A DNA stretch of 64,000 nucleotides, taken from the NCBI GenBank assembly GCA_018396725.1, contig JAGTRC010000004.1, forward strand, positions 1-64,000, read 5' to 3'. Numbering within the stretch: the stretch's first letter is position 1; each line of letters starts with the position of its first letter. A program made the position numbers and the translations under genes. Below are positions 24,388 to 33,177 of the stretch, one piece after another. The notes beneath the pieces were generated by a model that worked only from the letters and a program-made list of their open reading frames with translations, did no database searches and was not told where the DNA came from. Source of the stretch: Candidatus Bathyarchaeota archaeon (GTDB lineage: Archaea > Thermoproteota > Bathyarchaeia > 40CM-2-53-6 > DTGE01).

Positions 24388-25500
24388 TTGAAGGTCACCG
24401 TATCCTTGATTAAGGCTGATGTAGGCTCCACCCCTGGACATCATGTAGTGCATGTAAGGCAGCTTGAGGTTGCGAGGGAGAAGTTGGGGAGGGAGAAGAA
24501 TAACGGGAAGATAATAGATTTCCACGTCTTCAACTGTGGGGACGATATAGAGCTTTTAATAACTCACGATAAAGGGGAGAACTCCGAGGAGATTCATAGG
24601 ATCGCATGGGATACTTTCATGGAGGTTACGGAGAGGGTCTCTAAACCCTTAAAACTCTACGGTGCAGGTCAGGACCTCCTGGCGGAAGCCTTCAGCGGCA
24701 ACATAAAAGGGTTGGGGCCCGGGGTTGCGGAGATGGAGTTTGAAGAAAGGGAGAGCGAACCCATCGTCGTATTTGCAGCTGATAAAACTGAGCCTGGAGC
24801 GTTTAACCTCCCCCTGTTCAGGATATTCGCAGACCCATCCTTCACGGCGGGTTTGGTTATAGACCCAAATATGAATCAGGGCTTCACGTTCCGCGTGATG
24901 GATGTCCTGGAGAACCGTTACGTGGATCTTAGGTGTCCCGCTGAAATGTATGAGCTTGTAGGCTTGATAGGGACCACGGATAGATACTTGATTGAGCGCA
25001 TCTTTAGGTCTGTCGATGGATTGATAGCGGCGGTTTGTAGCACATCCAGGCTATCCCTGATAGCAGGTAAGTACGTGGGCAAGGACGATCCCTGCATGAT
25101 AGTGAGGTGTCAACATGGCCTCCCGGCGGTTGGAGAGGTCCTCACACCCTTCGGCTTCCCCCACCTGGTTCCAGGCTTCATGAGGGGCTCCCACATCGGA
25201 CCTTTGATGCCCGTAAGCGTCCAGGACGCGAGGTGCACATTATTCGATGGACCCCCGAGGGTGGTGGCATTAGGCTTCAACCTCCTGAACGGAGAGATCA
25301 TTGGGCCGAACGGCTCTGGACCCGCGGATCTATTCCGGGACGTGGCCTTCGACAAGGCCCGGGAAGAAGCCAACAACATCACTGATTACATCAGGAGACA
25401 TGGAGAGTTCATGCCAGCCCGTTTAGGGGCTGAAGAACTTGAGTATACGACGTTACCCCTCATCCTGAAGAAGCTTGAGGGCCGCTTCAAAAAATATTAA
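24388..25500 (+). CDS. fbp: Bifunctional fructose-1,6-bisphosphate aldolase/phosphatase
   Basis: A 370-residue type V enzyme that condenses triose phosphates to fructose 1,6-bisphosphate and removes the 1-phosphate, making gluconeogenesis one-way in archaea. The hallmarks are the N-terminus VTVSLIKADVGSTPGHH, FHVFNCGDDIELLITH (metal site DD), YGAGQDLLAEAFSGNIKGLG, FAADKTEPGAFNLPLFRIFA with the catalytic Lys of D-K-T-E-P, and GSHIGPLMPV. The length is normal. TTG start with GGAGGGG eight bases upstream and TATA at 24314. I see no defects. Confidence 0.95.
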   Translation: MKVTVSLIKADVGSTPGHHVVHVRQLEVAREKLGREKNNGKIIDFHVFNCGDDIELLITHDKGENSEEIHRIAWDTFMEVTERVSKPLKLYGAGQDLLAEAFSGNIKGLGPGVAEMEFEERESEPIVVFAADKTEPGAFNLPLFRIFADPSFTAGLVIDPNMNQGFTFRVMDVLENRYVDLRCPAEMYELVGLIGTTDRYLIERIFRSVDGLIAAVCSTSRLSLIAGKYVGKDDPCMIVRCQHGLPAVGEVLTPFGFPHLVPGFMRGSHIGPLMPVSVQDARCTLFDGPPRVVALGFNLLNGEIIGPNGSGPADLFRDVAFDKAREEANNITDYIRRHGEFMPARLGAEELEYTTLPLILKKLEGRFKKY

Positions 25501-25540
25501 ATCGCCGTCTAGATGCCGATTACCTTGGGAGCTATGCCAG

Positions 25541-26623
25541 ATGATTAGGTGTAAAGCTGCATTACTCTACGGCGAGAGGGATCTCAGGATCGAGGAAGCG
25601 AACCTTGGAGATCTTAAAGATGATCAGGTCCTGGTGAGGATTAACACGACGACCCTATGCCCCACTGATCTCAGGAAATATCTGGGGTATGCGGAGATCC
25701 CCGGCCCCATGATACTGGGACACGAGATAAGCGGGGTGGTGGAGGAGGCAGGCGTCTCGGTCTCATCGACAGCCCCAGGGGATAGGGTCGTCGTATACTC
25801 CATCCTGCCCTGCGGTGTATGCCGCTACTGTAGGCGGCACATGCCTGAACTATGCGATAACCTCATAGGGATAGGAGGGAGCGCCGGCTCCATCAGGAGA
25901 TATTACGAGAACTACCTCTTCCAGGGTATCGGGGGCGGACTAGCCGAGTATATTAAGATCCCTGAAAAACTGGTTTTGAAGCTCCCCAAAACGATACCCT
26001 TAGACTACGGTAGCGTGATCGAGCCTTTGGCCAACGTGATCAGGGGGCAGCTGATGTGCGATCCAAGCCCAGGTAAGACGGAGCTCATATTCGGGGCCGG
26101 CCCCATCGGGTTGATGCACCTCATAGCGGCCCAGTCGATGGGCGTCGGCGAAGTCATAGTCGCTGAGCCCCTGGAGGAGAGGAGTAGAATAGCTAAGGAG
26201 CTCGGCGCCACCGCTGTTTTAAATCCCAGAGAGGGTGATTTCAAGGAGGGGGTCAGGGAGCTCACCCATGGAGCAGGCCCAGACATAGTCGTGGTGGCCA
26301 CGGGGTGGGGTGCCCAAGCGGAATGCAGCGAGATGGCGGTTGAGCTTGCCGCTAAAGGGGGTGTTATAAACATTTTCGCAGCCACGTACCCTAAGATGCC
26401 TATAAAAATAGATCCGAACGATATCCATTATAAGGAGCTCAGAATCCTAGGATCCTTCGATCATAGGCCATGGAACTACTACGAGGCCATCGACCTAATG
26501 ATTAAAAACTACGATAAGATTAGGAGGCTCGTCTATCCGAGGTTTAAATTAACCGATGTAAGGGAAGCCTTTGAAAGTTATGGGAAGGAGGGCTCCATGA
26601 AGGTGGCTGTGGACATGAGATGA
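25541..26623 (+). CDS. Zinc-dependent medium-chain alcohol/polyol dehydrogenase
   Basis: A 360-residue MDR enzyme. The open frame starts earlier, but the family N-terminus begins at ATG 25541 (MIRCKAALLYGERDLRIEEA), which lies after the aldolase/phosphatase stop. The catalytic zinc ligands are in TLCPTDLRKY and GHEISGVVEEAG. The structural zinc has four Cys in CGVCRYCRRHMPELC. The Rossmann segment is LIFGAGPIGLMHLIAAQSMG (about 184-203). Sorbitol, threonine and glucose dehydrogenases share this layout, so the substrate is open; the neighbours suggest a sugar or polyol. Confidence 0.88.
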   Translation: MIRCKAALLYGERDLRIEEANLGDLKDDQVLVRINTTTLCPTDLRKYLGYAEIPGPMILGHEISGVVEEAGVSVSSTAPGDRVVVYSILPCGVCRYCRRHMPELCDNLIGIGGSAGSIRRYYENYLFQGIGGGLAEYIKIPEKLVLKLPKTIPLDYGSVIEPLANVIRGQLMCDPSPGKTELIFGAGPIGLMHLIAAQSMGVGEVIVAEPLEERSRIAKELGATAVLNPREGDFKEGVRELTHGAGPDIVVVATGWGAQAECSEMAVELAAKGGVINIFAATYPKMPIKIDPNDIHYKELRILGSFDHRPWNYYEAIDLMIKNYDKIRRLVYPRFKLTDVREAFESYGKEGSMKVAVDMR

Positions 26624-26629
26624 TCCAGG

Positions 26630-27328
26630 CTATATGACGGTCTCAAGGAAGCTGCCCACATCCCTATAGACTATGTTTCCAACCACTATCGTAGCGTACT
26701 TAGCCATCTCCAGGGCCTTCTCCCTCGAGTCTATACCCCCTCCATAGAAAAGCCTCGCGTTCCCTATATGGGAGCGGGCCATCCTCACAACCTCGGGATC
26801 CCCATATCTGCCGCTGTACTCGATGTAGACGATTGGGAATCTAAGGAAGGAGTCCGCGAGCTTGACGTATCCCAGAATCTCCTCCACGGATAGGTCTGTT
26901 CTGGACTCGGTTAACCGTGCAACGGCCGAGTCCGGATTCAAAACTATGTAGGCCTCAGGTAGAACCTTTCCCCAGAGGATCTCCCCACCTCTCTTGAGCT
27001 GATCCACTATCCATTCCACATGCACGTCGATAACCCACCATTTACTGTTAGAATTCAGAACTGAAGGTATAAATACGTAGTCTACGCCGGCATCGAACAC
27101 CACTGCATCCTTATTTGCAGGCTCAATCACTACCGGGATCCCCTTGCCCCTAAGCATCTTCAGGAGCGCCTTAACCTTCTCCCTGGTTATCCCCTGGGTG
27201 CCGCTGACCATCACGGCATCCGTTCCACTATTCACGACTTTGCTGATGAGCTCTGGAGGGTTCGGCCTATCTGGGTCAAGCTTGGTGATATGCCTCCAAT
27301 TCTTCCAATCATCTTGGATGGATCCCAT
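26630..27328 (-). CDS. Geranylgeranylglyceryl phosphate synthase family prenyltransferase
   Basis: A 232-residue TIM barrel that makes the first ether bond of archaeal lipids by joining a polyprenyl diphosphate to sn-glycerol 1-phosphate. The evidence is WRHITKLDPDRPNPPELI at the N-terminus, DAVMVSGTQGITREKV, VVIEPANKDAV, FIPSVLNSNSKWWVIDVH, and VYIEYSGRYGDPE followed by LFYGGGIDSREKA, which binds the phosphate. The YSG-x-YGD and GGGI segments are diagnostic of the PcrB/GGGP synthase family. Chain-length preference cannot be judged by eye. Confidence 0.92.
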   Translation of the reverse strand: MGSIQDDWKNWRHITKLDPDRPNPPELISKVVNSGTDAVMVSGTQGITREKVKALLKMLRGKGIPVVIEPANKDAVVFDAGVDYVFIPSVLNSNSKWWVIDVHVEWIVDQLKRGGEILWGKVLPEAYIVLNPDSAVARLTESRTDLSVEEILGYVKLADSFLRFPIVYIEYSGRYGDPEVVRMARSHIGNARLFYGGGIDSREKALEMAKYATIVVGNIVYRDVGSFLETVI

Positions 27329-27362
27329 CTATTACGCTTATCTCCTTCCCAAATTACATCGG

Positions 27363-28310
27363 TTATGGCGGGGCCGCGTTTTTAAGCTCTCGTATTACCA
27401 GCTCCGCTGCGAGCACGGCAGCAGTCTTTTGGGCCTCCACCGTCTGGGCTCCGATGTGGCAGGTGCAAACGGTTGCCGGATGGGATATCAGTTCCAGCTC
27501 CCATCCCTCCCTGGGAGGCTCGTCGTGGTAGACATCTAGGCCCGCCCCCGCGATCTTACCCTTCCTTATAGCGTTCAGGAGGGCCTCCCCATCCACTATC
27601 CTCCCCCTCGACGTATTTATCAGGATTGCGCCGTCCTTCATCCTCTCTATCCTTTCCCTGTCTATTAAGTGATGGGTAGATGGAAGGTAGGGTACGTGGA
27701 GGGTTACGATATCCGCGATCGGAAGCAGCTCATCCAGGGATGCGACCGGCTTAAACCCTATCTCCACGGCTTTACCACTTACATCTATTACATCGTAGCC
27801 TATCACCTCGGCTTGGAATCCATGAGCCAACATCCTCGAGACTTGGAGGCCTATCCTGCCCCCTGCGCCGACTACGCCCACGACCTTCCCCTTCAGCTCC
27901 TGGCCTATAAGCTGCCTCTTAATCCATTCACCTTTCTTCATGGAGTGATCGGCGTAAGCTATACGTCTAAGCACTGCTAGGATCAATCCTATGGTGAGTT
28001 CAGCTACGCTTTGGGTCAGGGCTTCAGGGGTCGATTCAACCCTGACGCCCTTGGCCCTTGCAGCCTCCAAGTCGATGTTGTCCAGGCCTGCCCCCGCCCT
28101 CACTATTATCCTGAGGGAGTCGGCCTTCTCGATAATCTCCCTGTCCATCCTGGTTCTACTCCTGACTATAACGGCATGGTAGCCTCCTATCTTTTTGAGG
28201 AGCTCTTCCCGCGTTATCGCGGGCTCATAGTCGACGTCGAGCCCCGCACCCCTAAGGATGGAAGTCCCCTCTGGTTGAAATGGGTCGCAGACTAAGACTC
28301 TATGGGGCGT
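27363..28310 (-). CDS. D-3-phosphoglycerate/2-hydroxyacid dehydrogenase without a normal start codon
   Basis: A D-isomer 2-hydroxyacid dehydrogenase: RAGAGLDNIDLEAARAKGV, VGVVGAGGRIGLQVSRML (NAD loop), catalytic Arg in INTSRGRIVDGEAL, Glu in YHDEPP and His in CTCHIGAQT. The first ATG in frame is 28148, but homologous sequence clearly continues upstream: HRVLVCDPFQPEG, then GAGLDVDYEPAITREELLKK, then AVIVRSRTR. That stretch is bounded by the dCTP deaminase TAG and contains no ATG, GTG or TTG. The first codon after the TAG is ACG 28310. Coordinates cover the whole coding region (315 codons before the stop), close to the usual size of short SerA-like proteins. Confidence 0.8.
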   Translation of the reverse strand, partial: TPHRVLVCDPFQPEGTSILRGAGLDVDYEPAITREELLKKIGGYHAVIVRSRTRMDREIIEKADSLRIIVRAGAGLDNIDLEAARAKGVRVESTPEALTQSVAELTIGLILAVLRRIAYADHSMKKGEWIKRQLIGQELKGKVVGVVGAGGRIGLQVSRMLAHGFQAEVIGYDVIDVSGKAVEIGFKPVASLDELLPIADIVTLHVPYLPSTHHLIDRERIERMKDGAILINTSRGRIVDGEALLNAIRKGKIAGAGLDVYHDEPPREGWELELISHPATVCTCHIGAQTVEAQKTAAVLAAELVIRELKNAAPP

Positions 28311-28874
28311 CTACATCAGCCTCCTATCGGCCAGCTCCCTTAGCCTCTCATCCCTGAATATATTCGGGAATTTCTCGAGGAGTATGCCGAGATATCTTTC
28401 TACTTCTACGTCGCTCATGTATTGGAACATGTAGTCGCCGTCGTAGGGGGAGGGCTCACCCTCCCTGGATATGAACTCCACATGCATGAATGGATCCCCG
28501 TGTCTTATGGTTATCGGGTGCCTATCATTGCTCAGGTTCACTATTTCGAGGGCCAGCCTTCCCACGAAGCCGCTGTGCACCTTCGCGGCGTTGAGGAAGG
28601 ATAATCCCAGCCTTCCATACTTGCTCTTGGCTGTTAGATGGGCCACGTAGTTCGGGGGTGTGAAGACTATCTCGTTGGATATGATGTTCTTATGCTGGAG
28701 GTAGTTGAGGGTTGTATCCTCCCTCACCGTGAGGATGTATCCATCCCCGTCCAGTAGGGCCGGGTTGAACGGGTGTATACACCCATATTCATTTATGAGT
28801 TTTAACAGCCTATCCTTCCCAAGTATGCCCATATGGAGCGCCCCCCTATCATTAATTATGTAGCGGTCAGTCAT
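28311..28874 (-). CDS. dcd: dCTP deaminase / dUTPase-family protein
   Basis: A 187-residue protein of the dUTPase-like fold: ILGKDRLLKLINEYG, HPFNPALLDGDGYIL at the N-terminus, GRLGLSFLNAAKVHSGFVGR followed by LALEIVN as the core substrate-binding strands, and RHGDPFMHVEFI. Dcd deaminates dCTP to dUTP (some archaeal members also make dUMP) for thymidylate supply. The catalytic Glu is probably that of LALEIVN. The start overlaps the stop of the upstream gene by four bases (28871-28874), and the end abuts the dehydrogenase reading frame. Confidence 0.85.
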   Translation of the reverse strand: MTDRYIINDRGALHMGILGKDRLLKLINEYGCIHPFNPALLDGDGYILTVREDTTLNYLQHKNIISNEIVFTPPNYVAHLTAKSKYGRLGLSFLNAAKVHSGFVGRLALEIVNLSNDRHPITIRHGDPFMHVEFISREGEPSPYDGDYMFQYMSDVEVERYLGILLEKFPNIFRDERLRELADRRLM

Positions 28875-29365
28875 TTAAGGGATATCACCTCAACATCCAT
28901 GGAGAGCGTGTGGTTGGCTAGGGCCTTCCCTTCATCGATGTGGAGCACGACCTTAAGGTGGGCTTCACCCCGTAGATCTAGGGTGAGGTTCTCCTCGAAG
29001 ATCCCGCGGCTCACATCAAGCTCTAGGGTCTCGCCGCCGATGTGGGCTTTAGCCTCGGAGAACTCCATCCTAATCTCATCGTAGCTTCCATAGGGGATCC
29101 TGGCCACGTACCGGTGGGTTTCAGGATTTAAGCTCGAGGCCTTGATGGCCACATCTTCGATGAGCGTGAACCTGCCGTTGTTCTCCCTAGCACCATAGTG
29201 GTGCACGTATAATTCCCCCAGCTTCAGCTCCATGAGGGGTACTTCCTTTAAAGGCTCAACCTCTACCTCTAAGTCCACTTGGCCCATCGGAAGCGCAGGA
29301 TACACCGCGACGACCGCTACCAGGGAGAGGAGTAGGATGGATGCCACCTTCCCTACGGAGTTCAT
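28871..29365 (-). CDS. Secreted DUF4382-like protein
   Basis: A 164-residue protein. Residues 8-26 are a hydrophobic signal or anchor (ASILLLSLVAVVAVYPALPM). The rest is beta-rich: LMELKLGELYVHH, GRFTLIEDVAIKASS, IPYGSYDEIRMEFSEAKAHI, LKVVLHIDEGKA. The pattern of a strand, a G-x-Y turn, an iRlxf-s-A-x-v strand and an acidic last strand resembles DUF4382 proteins, predicted extracellular beta-sandwiches; I assign this tentatively. It lies between the por operon and dcd and is coupled to dcd by a 4-base overlap. Confidence 0.55.
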   Translation of the reverse strand: MNSVGKVASILLLSLVAVVAVYPALPMGQVDLEVEVEPLKEVPLMELKLGELYVHHYGARENNGRFTLIEDVAIKASSLNPETHRYVARIPYGSYDEIRMEFSEAKAHIGGETLELDVSRGIFEENLTLDLRGEAHLKVVLHIDEGKALANHTLSMDVEVISLK

Positions 29366-29388
29366 CCAGATTATCCACTCCAGCTATC

Positions 29389-30309
29389 CTAGGGCTCCCC
29401 GGATAGCTTCGCGATCCTCTCGTAGTTCCTGTCCACGTAGTCCTGTATCTTCCTTATCTCATCGGCGAACTCCGGCTGGAAGAGGTGTCTGAACCTGCCC
29501 TGGAGTTTGAGGAATTCCTCCACCGGCTTCGGGTTGGGAACCTTGATGCTCAGCCTATACGTTCCCTTATCGTATTCATAGATAGGGAAGAACCTCGTCT
29601 GCACCGCTAATTTAGCGATTTTAATGGTGTCTTTGGGTTCCGACCTCCATCCCAGAGGGCATGGGGCGAGCACATGCACCACCGCTGGGCCATCCACCTC
29701 TATGGCCTTCCTCACCTTCGTGACGTAATCGTTCCAGTAGGCTATGCTCGCGGTGGCTGCATAATCTATGCCGTGGGCTATACATATGCCTATCAGATCC
29801 TTCTTCCATTCTGGCTTGCCAGGTATCTTGCTCCCGGCGGGGCTCGTCGTCGTCGCGGCTCCATGGGGCGTCGCCCCAGACCTCTGGATACCCGTGTTCA
29901 TGTAGGCCTCGTTATCGTAACATAGGTATACGAAGTCGTGGCCTCTCTCCAAGGCTCCGGATAAGGCTTGTATCCCTATATCGAAGGTGCCGCCGTCTCC
30001 GCCTATAGCTATCACATCCACGTTTCTTTCGAGCTTGCCCTTCCTCCTCAAGGCTTTAAAGCCCGCCTCTATGCCCGAGGCTGTGGCTGCGGCGTTCTCG
30101 AAGGCCGTGTGAACCCACGGCACGCCCCAGGCGTTGAAAGGATATATTGAGGAGGCAACCTCGACGCATCCGGTGGCGTTTGTAACGACTGTGGGGCCCC
30201 TGAAGGCCTTCGTCAACATGCGCATGGATATGGCTGGACCGCACCCTGCGCATAGGCGGTGGCCCGGGCCGAAGAGCTCCTCCACGGGCAATTCCCTTAA
30301 GGTCACCAT
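29389..30309 (-). CDS. porB: Pyruvate/2-oxoacid:ferredoxin oxidoreductase beta subunit
   Basis: A 306-residue TPP-binding subunit. LCAGCGPAISMRMLTKA (Cys pair near 22-25), TNATGCVEVASSIYPFNAWG, IGGDGGTFDIGIQALSGALE (TPP-Mg motif GDG...N, about 100) and CYDNEAYMNTGIQRSGATP are diagnostic, and a further Cys in APCPLGWR completes the cluster ligands. The enzyme makes acetyl-CoA from pyruvate and reduces ferredoxin. It is the last gene of the porCDAB operon, five bases after porA. Confidence 0.93.
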   Translation of the reverse strand: MVTLRELPVEELFGPGHRLCAGCGPAISMRMLTKAFRGPTVVTNATGCVEVASSIYPFNAWGVPWVHTAFENAAATASGIEAGFKALRRKGKLERNVDVIAIGGDGGTFDIGIQALSGALERGHDFVYLCYDNEAYMNTGIQRSGATPHGAATTTSPAGSKIPGKPEWKKDLIGICIAHGIDYAATASIAYWNDYVTKVRKAIEVDGPAVVHVLAPCPLGWRSEPKDTIKIAKLAVQTRFFPIYEYDKGTYRLSIKVPNPKPVEEFLKLQGRFRHLFQPEFADEIRKIQDYVDRNYERIAKLSGEP

Positions 30310-30314
30310 CTATA

Positions 30315-31502
30315 TCACTCCCTCACGCCTATGAACTCCATCCTCTTATCGACCATCTTGGTCTCAGCCATCTTCAGGGCTTTCATGGAGAGCTCCTCCA
30401 CCTCGGCTGGGGTGAGATCCCTGCCCCCCAGGCCGTAGACTGCGTTGGCCACCCTTATATCGCATCTCCCAGCATTGTATAGGGCGGCGATCACGTCGCT
30501 GCAGAGAGGGCCGACCGGAGCTCCGAAGCTCAACGTCCTGTCTAGGACTATTAGGGATTCCATGTCCTCCACGAGTTTGATGAGCTCATCCCCAGGGAAT
30601 GGACGGTATAGCCAAAGCTTTATCACTGCTACCCTCTTCCCCTCCCTCTCCAGCTGCCTCGCCACGGTTCTCAGCATTCCAGCCGTGCTCCCCATGGCTA
30701 TGAGGGCTGTGTTCGCGCCCTCCACGTTGAACGGGTCTATAGGCGCGTATTTCCGGCTCGAATATTCATAGTATTCCCTCGTAACCTCCCCTATCTTCTC
30801 AGCGGCCTTTCTCATGGCCTCCTCCTGCTGGACTTTGAATTCGAAGTAGTAGTCGGGTAGCACCAATGGCCCCACCAGTATCGGGTTATCCGGATCCAGC
30901 CTGTATACGGCCTCTCTCTCAGGGAGAAATTCATCCACAGCACCGTCCTCCAGGACCCTTATGTCCTCGAGGGCGTGGCTTATGGTGAAGCCATCCAGGT
31001 TTACGGCCATCGGGAGGAGCACCTCCCTATCCTCAGCTATCTTGAAGGCTTGTATGACCCAATCGTAAACCTCCTGAGCGTTCTCCGCGAATACTTGTAT
31101 CCATCCGCAGTCCCTGGATCCCATCATGTCTGAGTGGTCGCAGTGGATGTTTATAGGCGCTGAGAGGGCCCTGTTCACCACGCACATGACTATCGGGCAC
31201 CTCAGACCTGAGGCTATGTAGAGCATCTCGTGCATCAATGCAAGGCCCTGACTAGAGGTGGCCGTGAAAACCCTGGCTCCTGTAAGGCTCGCACCTATGC
31301 AAGCAGACATGGCTGAATGCTCGGACTCCACGCATATGAACTCCGTGTCCACCTCGCCGTTGGCCACGTAGTTGCTATACTCCTCCACTATTATAGTTTG
31401 AGGCGTTATGGGATAGGCTGATACCACGTCGACCCTGCACTGCTTAGCGGCGTAGGCTGCTATCTGGTCGCCGCTTAACCCTACCACCTTCATCTTTTCC
31501 AT
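30315..31502 (-). CDS. porA: Pyruvate/2-oxoacid:ferredoxin oxidoreductase alpha subunit
   Basis: About 395 residues. SGDQIAAYAAKQCRVDVVSA then YPITPQTIIVEEYS and EFICVESEHSAMSACIGASL (Glu/His motif), GARVFTATSSQGLALMHE and CDHSDMMGSRDCGWIQVFAE are the PorA signature. The open frame extends to 31574 but overlaps porD; ATG 31502 has GGAGGAG 10-16 bases upstream and gives normal length. ATG 31523 is possible. Confidence 0.93.
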   Translation of the reverse strand: MEKMKVVGLSGDQIAAYAAKQCRVDVVSAYPITPQTIIVEEYSNYVANGEVDTEFICVESEHSAMSACIGASLTGARVFTATSSQGLALMHEMLYIASGLRCPIVMCVVNRALSAPINIHCDHSDMMGSRDCGWIQVFAENAQEVYDWVIQAFKIAEDREVLLPMAVNLDGFTISHALEDIRVLEDGAVDEFLPEREAVYRLDPDNPILVGPLVLPDYYFEFKVQQEEAMRKAAEKIGEVTREYYEYSSRKYAPIDPFNVEGANTALIAMGSTAGMLRTVARQLEREGKRVAVIKLWLYRPFPGDELIKLVEDMESLIVLDRTLSFGAPVGPLCSDVIAALYNAGRCDIRVANAVYGLGGRDLTPAEVEELSMKALKMAETKMVDKRMEFIGVRE

Positions 31503-31522
31503 CGCCTTCACTCCTCCCTCCA

Positions 31523-31807
31523 TTAAGCCTCTTCCACCATGGCTATGGCTTTGACTGGGCATTCCTCGGCGCATATCCCACAGCCCTTACAGTAGTCGTA
31601 GTCCACCTTCACTTTCCTATCCGACTGTTGAATCGATGCGTCTGGGCAGTAGATCCAGCAGAGGAGGCATCCTATACATTTATCCAGGTCTATGACTGGC
31701 CTGAAGACCCTCCAGTCCCCCGTCCTATACTTCCTAGCCGTGGCGGGCTCGGGGATCACGCTTCCTATCGCTATGCTCCTCCATCCGGGGAGTTCATCTC
31801 GGCTCAT
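31523..31807 (-). CDS. porD: Pyruvate/2-oxoacid:ferredoxin oxidoreductase delta subunit (2x4Fe-4S)
   Basis: A 94-residue ferredoxin-like subunit. Two 4Fe-4S motifs are visible: CIGCLLCWIYCPDASI (about 41-56) and CKGCGICAEECPVKAI (about 73-88). It carries electrons from the TPP site to free ferredoxin. It overlaps porC by four bases and precedes porA. Confidence 0.93.
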   Translation of the reverse strand: MSRDELPGWRSIAIGSVIPEPATARKYRTGDWRVFRPVIDLDKCIGCLLCWIYCPDASIQQSDRKVKVDYDYCKGCGICAEECPVKAIAMVEEA

Positions 31808-32361
31808 TGGTTCCGTACCTCCGAGAACCCTCTCCTCAGGAGTTGTACGTTCTTCTCGAGTATGGAGCCTTTGAACCTTTCCCCTAAAGCCTTGATCACC
31901 GAGTCTAATGATACTAGGCTTGTAGCTCCTATCAAGGCTCCCAGCATTATCGTATTTAGGGCTCTGGCATCCCCTAGAACGTCTATGGAGATCCTGGTAG
32001 CGTTTAGCGTGTAAACCTCCATGCTGTCTATACCCAGCCTCGACGAGAGCTCCCGAGGCCTCTCCTTGGAGTTGACTAGGAGCTTACCCTTTTCCTTGAG
32101 GCCTTCGGTTACATTCACCATCTTCATCACCGTCGGGTCTAGGACCACCACTACGTCCGGCTGATATATTTTGCTGTGTATCTCTATCGGCTGATCCGAT
32201 ATCCTCGTAAAACCCGATATCGGTGCTCCTATCCTTTCAGGGCCGAACTCGGGGAACGCCTGGGCATGCTTATCCTCTAGGATCGCAGCGTAAGCTAATA
32301 GTCTGCTGGCGGTTATTATACCCTGCCCTGCCCTTCCATGCCATCTGATCTCAGTTAACAT
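31804..32361 (-). CDS. porC: Pyruvate/2-oxoacid:ferredoxin oxidoreductase gamma subunit
   Basis: A 185-residue subunit starting MLTEIRWHGRAGQGIITASR, the gamma-subunit signature, then AFPEFGPERIGAPISGFTRI and VVVLDPTVM. It is the first gene of the leftward porC-porD-porA-porB operon. Confidence 0.93.
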   Translation of the reverse strand: MLTEIRWHGRAGQGIITASRLLAYAAILEDKHAQAFPEFGPERIGAPISGFTRISDQPIEIHSKIYQPDVVVVLDPTVMKMVNVTEGLKEKGKLLVNSKERPRELSSRLGIDSMEVYTLNATRISIDVLGDARALNTIMLGALIGATSLVSLDSVIKALGERFKGSILEKNVQLLRRGFSEVRNQ

Positions 32362-33177
32362 GGCCTGTGACCTCGGGTTAGAGTGGAGAAAGATCTACTT
32401 TAATCTTTTCTAGGAAGGGTTAAGGGGAGCCAGTTTTTAGAAGCTTCGGCTCCTATAGGTCAGGCTCGGGTCTGGACGGGATTGGGGCCATCCAGTTATT
32501 GTATAATATATGTACACGCCGGTTTTGCAGGGTTACCAATTCTCCAATGGCTTCTAAGACCGCTTTTGATATTCAATTTTATGCGTTGAGGTTATGCTTT
32601 AGGATTTGTCTAGGATCACAGTTCAGGCTCAACCCTGGTTTCACTCATCACTCATCAGTAATACCAGCTTATATCATAGCCGGCTATTTTATGGAGGTAT
32701 TAGTAGAAAAATTTTTTGGTGCATTAGATGCCCACTGACGAGATAAGGACCCCGGGGCAAGCCCCCTCATACATCTTCTATTTAAGGTTGAAGGCCTGGG
32801 GATGAAGAGCTTACCTTGCCAGTACCGGGATCCTTCCCCATCTACTTTGTTCGAAGTCCTTATGTTACTCGAGGTGCGCTGCTATGCGTGCCCCGCCGTA
32901 GATGTGGAATCATGGATAAGGTTAAAATATGTTGATTTACACGTTTTATGAGATGATTTTAATTATTCTACAAGTTATTAAGCATTTATACACCATTTTT
33001 ATAATATAAAAATATTTTTTAGAGTTTTAAATTCTATACTTGGTTTTAAGGCTTAATGCGCTCATCAAATTCATATTTGAAGTTGTATCATCCTAAGATA
33101 TTTAAATGGGCCGGTAAAAAGTTTTTAAAGGGCTGAAGGAGTCGTCTGAAGGGGTATGAGATCTGCGAGGTATCCGC
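32362..33177 (+). other. 816-base gap, AT-rich in its right half
   Basis: The first 40 bases hold the por promoter (minus strand). A 79-residue open frame at 32499-32738 has no recognisable motif, and its Cys/Phe/Ile-rich translation looks non-coding. Bases 32930-33110 are strongly AT-rich with several TATA-like tracts (ATAATATAAAAATATTTTTT near 33000-33020; ATTTAAAT near 33098-33106). Such a tract could hold the promoter of the MgtE-like gene. I see no repeat array or tRNA. Confidence 0.4.

Noticed and set aside
28311-28313. TAG between dcd and the dehydrogenase decoded as pyrrolysine
   Set aside because: No pyl genes or PYLIS-like evidence in the window, and the dcd protein ends at its normal length here.
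32499-32738. 79-residue open frame in the large gap after por
   Set aside because: No motif, odd composition, no ribosome site; probably chance.
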